This document shows positions 58,473-64,000 of a DNA stretch of 64,000 nt, one piece after another. The position numbers and the translations under genes are program-made. The notes below the pieces were generated by a model that did no database searches, had not been told where the DNA came from, and saw only the letters and a program-made list of their open reading frames with translations. How positions within the stretch are numbered: position 1 is the stretch's first letter; the number at the start of each line of letters is the position of its first letter. Source of the stretch: Aeromonas tecta (lineage in GTDB: Bacteria > Pseudomonadota > Gammaproteobacteria > Enterobacterales > Aeromonadaceae); contig NZ_CDCA01000011.1 in NCBI RefSeq assembly GCF_000820185.1, positions 52,937 to 116,936 of the forward strand. Reading direction: 5' to 3'.

Positions 58473-59210
58473 CTAGCCCTGGGTCACCTCACCAAGAAAC
58501 TCGGTGAAACGCTGCCAGGACTTGGCATCGGCGTCGGCGCGGTAATTCTCGGAGCCAAACACGCTGAAGGCATGGGGCGCACCGCTGTAGATGGCCGCCT
58601 CATAGGGGATGCCTGTGCTTTCCAGCTCGGAGACAAGCCCCGCGAACTGACCCAGCGACACCGCCTGATCCGCGCCGCCATGCTGGATAAGCAGCTGGGC
58701 CTTGGTCTGCTTGTAATCCTGCCCGACGGGCGTCTCCAGCCCGCCATGCACGCTCACGACCCCCTTGAGCGCGGCGCCGCTGCGAGCCAGCTCCAGCACG
58801 GCGGCGCCGCCGAAGCAATAACCAAGCGCCACCACGTCGTCGAGCCGTCCGCCCAGCTTGCCCGCCTCGGCCAAGGCGGCGGCCAGCAGCTTGCGCATCC
58901 GGGGTCTGTCTTGATAGAGGGCGCCGGTGAGCCGCTTCTTATCCTCGATGGAGGTCGGCCGCACGCCCGCGCCGAACAAGTCGACCGCAAAGACGCTGTA
59001 ACCGAGCGCCACCAGCATCTCGGCACGCTTGACCTCATACTCGGTCAGACCATCCCAGTCATGCACCAGCAGTATCAGCGGCGCCTTCTGGCCGGCCGCC
59101 AGGTAATAACCTTCGAACGATTGACCATCGACCTCGTAGCGCACCGCGCCAGCCTGGCTCACCCCACTCCAGATAAGCCCGAGCAGGGCCAGGATCCATG
59201 CCTTCTTCAT
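58473..59210 (-). CDS. Exported dienelactone-hydrolase-family protein
   Basis: A 245-residue alpha/beta hydrolase of the DLH family. A signal peptide (to about residue 20, 'GVSQA') suggests a periplasmic enzyme, unusual for DLH. The triad is C132 in 'GYCFGGAA', D181 in 'HGGADQAV' and H213 in 'GAPHAFSV'. Natural substrates of such proteins are mostly unknown. GGAGAG precedes the ATG at 59210; the frame extends upstream to 59309 with no similarity. Confidence 0.88.
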   Translation of the reverse strand: MKKAWILALLGLIWSGVSQAGAVRYEVDGQSFEGYYLAAGQKAPLILLVHDWDGLTEYEVKRAEMLVALGYSVFAVDLFGAGVRPTSIEDKKRLTGALYQDRPRMRKLLAAALAEAGKLGGRLDDVVALGYCFGGAAVLELARSGAALKGVVSVHGGLETPVGQDYKQTKAQLLIQHGGADQAVSLGQFAGLVSELESTGIPYEAAIYSGAPHAFSVFGSENYRADADAKSWQRFTEFLGEVTQG

Positions 59211-59316
59211 GCTTCTCTCCCTCGACTGTGAATAACGCCCCTGATTGTAGTCGTCCGGATTTAGGGGGGCGCCCTGCCCCGCCAGATCGGAGCTCTCCAG
59301 CTCGCGCACAAAAGAG

Positions 59317-59345
59317 AGAGGCCACCCTGGGGTGGCCTCTTTGCT
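59317..59345 (-). terminator. Terminator of the uracil permease gene
   Basis: 10-bp perfect stem (59317-59326 with 59331-59340), loop CTGG. The minus-strand continuation is CTCTTTT. The same stem sequence occurs at 41367-41390. Confidence 0.8.
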
Positions 59346-59366
59346 AACACAGATAAAGGTGGACGC

Positions 59367-60605
59367 TTAGTCTTTGGCAGCGTCCATCGCGCCCTCTTGC
59401 GAGTGCGCAGGCAGGATCAGGTTGAGCAGTATGGCGGCCACCGAGGCCAGACCCACGCCCGCCAGGGCGAAGTCACCGATCTTCATCTCCAGGGCGCCGA
59501 CGCCCACGGTCAGGGTCACGGCCACGATGGCGATGTTGCGGGCAAGGCCCAGATCGACCTTGGACTCCACCAGGGTCTTGAGACCGATGGCGGCGATGGA
59601 TCCGAACAGCAGCAGCATGATGCCACCCATCACCGGCATGGGGATGGAGGTGAGCAGCGCATTGAACTTGCCGAAGAAGGCCAGGATGACGGCGAACACC
59701 GCGGCCCAGGTCATGGTGACCGGGTTGAAGTTGCGGGTGATCATCACGGCGCCGGTCACTTCGGCGTAGGTGGTCACGGGTGGGCCACCGATGAAGCCGG
59801 CGAAGCAGACACCGATGCCGTCACCGGCCAGGGTGCGGTGCAGGCCCGGGTTCTTGGTGTAGTCCTGCCCGGTCACACCGCCGATGGCGAGTACGCCACC
59901 GATGTGCTCGATGCAAGGGGCGATGGCCACCGGCAGCATGAACAGGGCGGCGGCCCAGTTGATCTCCGGGGTCTCGAAGTGAGGCAGTGCCAACCAGGGG
60001 GCGTTAACCATCCCCTCGAAGCTCACCTGCCCCATCAGCACCGCCGCCACGTAACCGGCGACCACGCCGGAGAGAATGGGGATGAGCTTGATCCAGCCCT
60101 TGCAGAACACCGCGGCAATCAGGGTCACCGCCAGCGAAATCCCCGCCAGGGTCAGGGCGGTAGTGGGGTCGACCACCTGTTCACCACCGGCACGACCCAT
60201 TGCCATGTTACAGGCGACCTGGGCGACCGACAGGCCAATCACCATGATCACCGGGCCAATCACCACCGGCGGCAGCAACTTGTGCACGAAACCCATGCCC
60301 CGCACGCGAATGAGCGCCGCCAGGATGAAGTACATGAAGCCGGCCGCAAACAGGCCAAACATGGTGGACGGCAGTCCCCAGGTCTGGGTGGCGTAGATGA
60401 TGGGGGCGATGAAGGCAAAGCTGGAACCGAGGAAGATCGGGACCTGGCGGCGAGTGCAGAGCTGGAACAGCAGGGTGCCTACACCGGCGCCAAGCAGGGC
60501 CATGGAAGGGTTCAGTCCGGTGAGCAGGGGCACCAGAACCATGGCACCGAAGGCGACAAACAGAATTTGCAGCCCGGCGACACTTTGCTTGACCAAGGAA
60601 AACAT
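59367..60605 (-). CDS. uraA: Uracil/xanthine permease (NCS2 family, UraA-like)
   Basis: A 412-residue nucleobase:cation symporter with 14 hydrophobic segments. Signatures are 'FLGSSFAFIAPI', 'GPVIMVIGLSVAQ', 'PVAIAPCIEHIGGVLAIG' (the substrate Glu), 'GLHRTLAGDGIG' and 'NPVTMTWAAVFAVI'. It imports uracil with protons. The ATG at 60605 has GGAC upstream; an earlier in-frame start at 60662 adds a hydrophilic stretch. No upp gene lies beside it. Substrate preference among pyrimidines and purines is inferred. Confidence 0.88.
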   Translation of the reverse strand: MFSLVKQSVAGLQILFVAFGAMVLVPLLTGLNPSMALLGAGVGTLLFQLCTRRQVPIFLGSSFAFIAPIIYATQTWGLPSTMFGLFAAGFMYFILAALIRVRGMGFVHKLLPPVVIGPVIMVIGLSVAQVACNMAMGRAGGEQVVDPTTALTLAGISLAVTLIAAVFCKGWIKLIPILSGVVAGYVAAVLMGQVSFEGMVNAPWLALPHFETPEINWAAALFMLPVAIAPCIEHIGGVLAIGGVTGQDYTKNPGLHRTLAGDGIGVCFAGFIGGPPVTTYAEVTGAVMITRNFNPVTMTWAAVFAVILAFFGKFNALLTSIPMPVMGGIMLLLFGSIAAIGLKTLVESKVDLGLARNIAIVAVTLTVGVGALEMKIGDFALAGVGLASVAAILLNLILPAHSQEGAMDAAKD

Positions 60606-60938
60606 GGGTGTCCTTAATTTTTTGATAACTGACAGGGATAATTGACACTTTTCAGTCATCACAACATATTTTCAAGGTGTGAAATACGCCAAATGGCGTC
60701 ATTTGTTACCTTTTACTGCTTGGGGAGGGCATGAAACTGGCTTTTTAGGCGGGATTCGTTGCTACAAGCATCGAGGAAGCGATTTTACGCACTTTTATGG
60801 CCAGCGCAAAACGTTTTTCTAGCGCAGTTTATTGATAGTCATAGCAAGGCGACGCAATTGTGAACGCTGACCCCGACATTTGCGCTACATCGCCACCCCG
60901 GATGGCGAGGCCAGCATCTTGGCCGCCCAGCTTCCATG
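60606..60938. other. uraA promoter region
   Basis: About 330 bases, AT-rich, with no gene. An AAAACGTTTT palindrome near 60808-60817 resembles a PurR core but the arms are shifted by one base. Confidence 0.4.
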
Positions 60939-60975
60939 AAAAAGGGGATAGCCATGCCATCCCCTCTGCTTTTTA
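60939..60975 (-). terminator. Terminator of the malic enzyme gene
   Basis: Stem 60943-60949 with 60959-60965 and a T-run on the minus-strand side (five T). Confidence 0.7.
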
Positions 60976-61002
60976 TCAAAAATGCAGTCAAGCGTGCGTC
61001 AA

Positions 61003-62712
61003 TCAGACCCTGCGATAGGGCAGATACACAGGCTCCCACATGTGACTCAGGATATGCTGCTGCAGATCCTGGCCAATCAGCGGGTGGGACGGGTCTCGCC
61101 GCACTATGTCCTTGAGTACCGCGGTTGCCACGTGCACCGAGATGTTGCGCAGCTCGCTGATCCGTGGATAGACCGAGCCTTGCGCCAGATCGGCCTCGCT
61201 CACGCACTCGGCAAGGGCGAAGGCCGCGGTAGTGAAGACGTCCGGGGTGATCTCGCTCAACTGGCTGACGATGGCCGCCAGGCCCACGCCGGGGAAGATG
61301 AAGACGTTGTTGCCCTGGCCGATGCGGTAATCCTTGCCCGCGAACGTCACATCCTTGAACGGGCTGCCGGTGGCGACGATGGCACGGCCCTGGCTCCAGC
61401 GATAGATGTCTTCCGGCAACGCCTCGCAGTTGGCGGTCGGGTTGGAGAGCGGGAACACCATGGGGTGTTCGCAGTGCGCCAGCATCAGCTGGATATGCTG
61501 CTCCTGGAAGGCGCCACCGGCCCCACTGGTGCCCAGCAGCACCGTGATGGGCACATGGCGCAGCACCTCGGTCAGCCCGGCCTTGCCCTGCACATCCCAC
61601 TGCGCCAGCAAGAGCCCCGGTTTGGCGTAACGGCGCTTGTACTCGTCGAGCCCTTCGCGGTTGTCACACACCAGCCCCTGGGTATCCAGGATGTAGATGC
61701 GATCCCGCGCCGCCTGGGGATCCAGCCCCTCGCGGATCATGCCTGCGCAGATCTGATCCGCCACCCCGACCCCGCCAGCGCCAGCGCCATAGACCAGATA
61801 GTTCTGTTGACCCAGGGTCTCACCCTTGAATTTGACCGCCCCTATGATGCCTGCCAGCACCACGGCGCCGGTGCCCTGAATGTCGTCATTGAACGAGGGC
61901 AACGCCTGCTGGTAGCGCGACAGGTTGTTGAAAGCGTTGGATTTGCTGAAATCTTCCCACTGCAAGACGGCATTCGGGAAGTGGCGCTTGACCCCGGCCA
62001 CGAATTTTTCGATGAAGTCGTCATACTCCTTGCCGCGAATGCGGCGATGGGGCTGACCGAGGTACATGGGATCGTCCAGCAGCGCCTGATTGTCGGTGCC
62101 GACATCCAGCGCGATGGGCAGACAGCAGGCGGGATGAATGCCGGCCCCCAGGGTATAGAGGGAGAGCTTGCCGATGGGGATACCCATGCCGCCCACCCCC
62201 TGATCGCCGATCCCCAGGATGCCCTGGCTGTCGGTCACGACGATGATGCGTACCGATTTGGCGTCCATGTGACGGGCCAGGGAGCCCATGTCATCGACGT
62301 TCTTCGCGGTGATGTAGAGGCCGCGCGGTTTTTGGAAGCGGTGGCTGAACTCCTGGCACGCCTTGCCCACGGTCGGGGTATAGATGTAGGGGGTCATCTC
62401 CTCCACGTGACGGGACAACAGGGCGTAGAACAGGGTCTCGTTGCGATCCTGCAGGGCCCGCAGGTTCTGGTACTTCTCGATGTCGCTGCAGGCGCTCAAG
62501 AAGCCCTGATAGACTCTGTCCAGCTGAGCCTCGAAGGTCTGCACCTGGGGCGGCAGCAGGCCGTCGAGTTCGAAATCGGCACGCTCCTGCTCGGTAAAGG
62601 CGGTGCCCTTGTTGAGATTGCGGTCGTTGAGCAGGTTGGTGCCTGTCAATGCAACGGGGCGAAAGTCCTCTCCCTGTGCGTCTTTCCACAGCAGATATTG
62701 TCCGGTAGCCAT
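61003..62712 (-). CDS. maeA: NAD-dependent malic enzyme
   Basis: A 569-residue malic enzyme converting malate to pyruvate, CO2 and NADH. The order of features fits E. coli MaeA/SfcA (565): 'YIYTPTVGKACQEFSHRF', 'TDSQGILGIGDQGVGGMGI', 'NDDIQGTGAVVLAG' (metal/malate site) and the Rossmann 'VYGAGAGGVGVADQI'. It has no C-terminal phosphotransacetylase domain, which excludes MaeB. The ATG at 62712 is the family start; the frame runs upstream to 62778. Monocistronic. Confidence 0.94.
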   Translation of the reverse strand: MATGQYLLWKDAQGEDFRPVALTGTNLLNDRNLNKGTAFTEQERADFELDGLLPPQVQTFEAQLDRVYQGFLSACSDIEKYQNLRALQDRNETLFYALLSRHVEEMTPYIYTPTVGKACQEFSHRFQKPRGLYITAKNVDDMGSLARHMDAKSVRIIVVTDSQGILGIGDQGVGGMGIPIGKLSLYTLGAGIHPACCLPIALDVGTDNQALLDDPMYLGQPHRRIRGKEYDDFIEKFVAGVKRHFPNAVLQWEDFSKSNAFNNLSRYQQALPSFNDDIQGTGAVVLAGIIGAVKFKGETLGQQNYLVYGAGAGGVGVADQICAGMIREGLDPQAARDRIYILDTQGLVCDNREGLDEYKRRYAKPGLLLAQWDVQGKAGLTEVLRHVPITVLLGTSGAGGAFQEQHIQLMLAHCEHPMVFPLSNPTANCEALPEDIYRWSQGRAIVATGSPFKDVTFAGKDYRIGQGNNVFIFPGVGLAAIVSQLSEITPDVFTTAAFALAECVSEADLAQGSVYPRISELRNISVHVATAVLKDIVRRDPSHPLIGQDLQQHILSHMWEPVYLPYRRV

Positions 62713-62920
62713 AGTTGTTCTCTTTGATACGTGGGAAGTGCCATTGCGGCGAAGAAGCGAGACACATAATGAAATCAATCATATAACGTTTAGGTTACCA
62801 ATTTTGTGAGGCCGGGCATAAAGTGGCTCACCCCAGCGGCTCTCCCCTGGCCCCTTGCTGCCAAGCTCCCAGCCTCGACTAAGCTCAGTCTGCCACGCAC
62901 CTGACGCTAGGGAGATCATC

Positions 62921-63508
62921 ATGGGAAGCACTCGACTGGAAGCCTTTAGCGATGGGGTCATCGCCATCTTGATCACCATCATGGTGCTGGAGCTCAAGGT
63001 GCCTCACGACGCCAGCTGGCCGGCGCTGGTCCCGCTGCTGCCGGTGTTTCTGAGCTATGTCCTCAGCTTCATCTACCTGGGGATCTACTGGAACAACCAT
63101 CACCACATGCTGCACACCTGCCGGCAGATCACCGGGCCCATTCTGTGGGCCAACCTGCATCTGCTGTTCTGGCTATCGTTAATCCCCTTTGCCACCGGCT
63201 GGATGGGGGAGAACCACTTCGCCAGCCTGCCAACCGCCCTCTATGGCATGGTGCTGCTGATGGCCGCCATCGCCTATTTCCTGCTGCAGACGCTGATCAT
63301 CCGCTCCCAGGGTCCGCACTCCCTGCTCAGGCGGGCGCTCGGCAGCGACTGGAAGGGCAAAGTGTCCCCCCTGCTCTATTTCAGTGCCATAGTCGCCGCC
63401 TTCTGGGCCCAGTGGTTGTCCCAGCTTATCTACGTGCTGGCCGCCCTGATCTGGCTGGTGCCGGACAGCCGCATCGAGCACATTCTGGCCGAACAGGAGG
63501 CGGACTAA
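62921..63508 (+). CDS. TMEM175-family integral membrane protein (DUF1211, predicted K+ channel)
   Basis: A 195-residue membrane protein of six hydrophobic segments. It opens with the family motif 'RLEAFSDGVIAILITIMVLE' (the RxxxFSDGV signature), then 'SFIYLGIYWNNHHHML' and 'LFWLSLIPFATGWMGENH'. Bacterial TMEM175 homologues form tetrameric potassium-permeable channels without a classical selectivity filter. The ATG at 62921 has GGGAG 8 nt upstream. Stands alone, divergent from maeA. Confidence 0.88.
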   Translation: MGSTRLEAFSDGVIAILITIMVLELKVPHDASWPALVPLLPVFLSYVLSFIYLGIYWNNHHHMLHTCRQITGPILWANLHLLFWLSLIPFATGWMGENHFASLPTALYGMVLLMAAIAYFLLQTLIIRSQGPHSLLRRALGSDWKGKVSPLLYFSAIVAAFWAQWLSQLIYVLAALIWLVPDSRIEHILAEQEAD

Positions 63509-63723
63509 CGCGCCTTTCCCTCGGCTCCATCAATCTCAGCTCGGTTCTCCGCCCGCCATACCAGGGCCCAAGGTGGATCGGGTTGACCTGGATCACCGCA
63601 AGAGAGTCGGCATCCGGCTATAAAGGCCATTGCCCTGCCGGCCCCCTTGACGCAAGATCGGCAGGAGCCAGGCTGCAGCATGACAGCGGCCAGCATCCTT
63701 CTCACCGAACCTGATAGAGCGAC

Positions 63724-64000
63724 ATGACCCCAGACACCAGCGCCCCTCCTGCCCATTTTCCCGTTTCAGCCGTGATCCTGGCCGGTGGCCGTGCCACCCG
63801 CATGGGCGGTGAGGATAAGGGCTGGGTGCCCCTGGCGGGTCAGCCGCTCATCGAACATGTGCTTGCGCGACTGCGGCCCCAGGTGGACGAGGTGCTGATC
63901 AACGCCAACCGCAATCAGGCGAGCTACCGCGCACTGGCCCCGGTCATCAAGGATGGCAACGGCGATTTTCTGGGCCCCTTGGCGGGCATGCAGGCGGGGC
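63724..64000 (+). CDS. mobA: Molybdenum cofactor guanylyltransferase, 5' part only
   Basis: The first 92 codons run off the window. The nucleotide-binding start 'VILAGGRATRMGGEDKGWV' and 'LINANRNQASY' are diagnostic of MobA, which attaches GMP to molybdopterin. The later 'DGNGDFLGPLAGMQAG' segment is also conserved. A 215-bp gap without other features precedes it. Confidence 0.93.
   Translation, partial: MTPDTSAPPAHFPVSAVILAGGRATRMGGEDKGWVPLAGQPLIEHVLARLRPQVDEVLINANRNQASYRALAPVIKDGNGDFLGPLAGMQAG

Noticed and set aside
60804..60823. PurR-like AAAACGTTTT palindrome upstream of uraA
   Set aside because: The arms are shifted one base relative to the PurR consensus, so the match is poor.

Overview
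The window is about 62% G+C by eye, densely coded on both strands, and reads as a chromosomal segment of a gammaproteobacterium. The closest fit is the genus Aeromonas. The grounds are near-E. coli-like versions of DsdA/DsdX, UhpT, Icd, PurB, HflD, MnmA, PykF and MscK, a single small H-NS, and a catechol-siderophore-style iron-regulated pair. The genus call is inference from overall character; no rRNA or marker search was possible. No tRNA, rRNA, CRISPR array, integrase or intact insertion sequence was seen. Layout, left to right: (1) 0-6 kb: the 3' end of a DHH/DHHA2 pyrophosphatase-type gene, a UspA protein, and a translationally coupled MacA-MacB-outer-membrane-factor efflux operon. (2) 6-8.4 kb: a siderophore-interacting ferric reductase and a DAHP synthase, each preceded by a Fur-box-like sequence. 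(3) 8.8-13.6 kb: H-NS and the D-serine locus dsdC / dsdX-dsdA. (4) 13.7-17 kb: a large exported M60 (ImpA/AcfD-like) metalloprotease lipoprotein. (5) 17.7-23.6 kb: a 58-residue protein, icd, an AraC regulator divergent from manA, a PLD-type nuclease, a YgjV membrane protein and a 51-residue coiled-coil protein. (6) 24-36 kb: a fructose-family PTS permease, a second exported HExxH lipoprotein with five Ig-like repeats, then a sugar locus (aldose epimerase, sugar porter, giant DUF5107-TPR protein, divergent ROK repressor). (7) 36.6-39 kb: an AT-rich patch with a solitary RES-domain protein and a short GNAT remnant, the clearest foreign DNA here. (8) 39.4-44.5 kb: a second fructose-family PTS permease, uhpT, a free-standing EIIB, and an unusual protein joining a His-less HPr-like domain to an EIIA domain. 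(9) 44.5-51 kb: the conserved rluE-nudJ-mnmA-hflD-purB block followed by the ribosomal oxygenase gene roxA. (10) 51-64 kb: pykF, mscK, pgl, a SYLF lipoprotein, a dienelactone hydrolase, a uracil permease, NAD malic enzyme, a TMEM175-type channel and the start of mobA. In E. coli icd sits directly beside rluE; here about 25 kb of sugar-transport, exported-protease and foreign-looking genes lies between them, so the middle of the window looks like an accessory insertion hotspot in a housekeeping neighbourhood. The observations most worth a second look are the RES-domain island, the tandemly repeated hflD translation start (79-bp units carrying mini-ORFs), the HPr-like/EIIA fusion lacking the phosphorylatable histidine, the DUF5107-TPR sugar locus, and a perfect 18-bp-arm inverted repeat in front of roxA.
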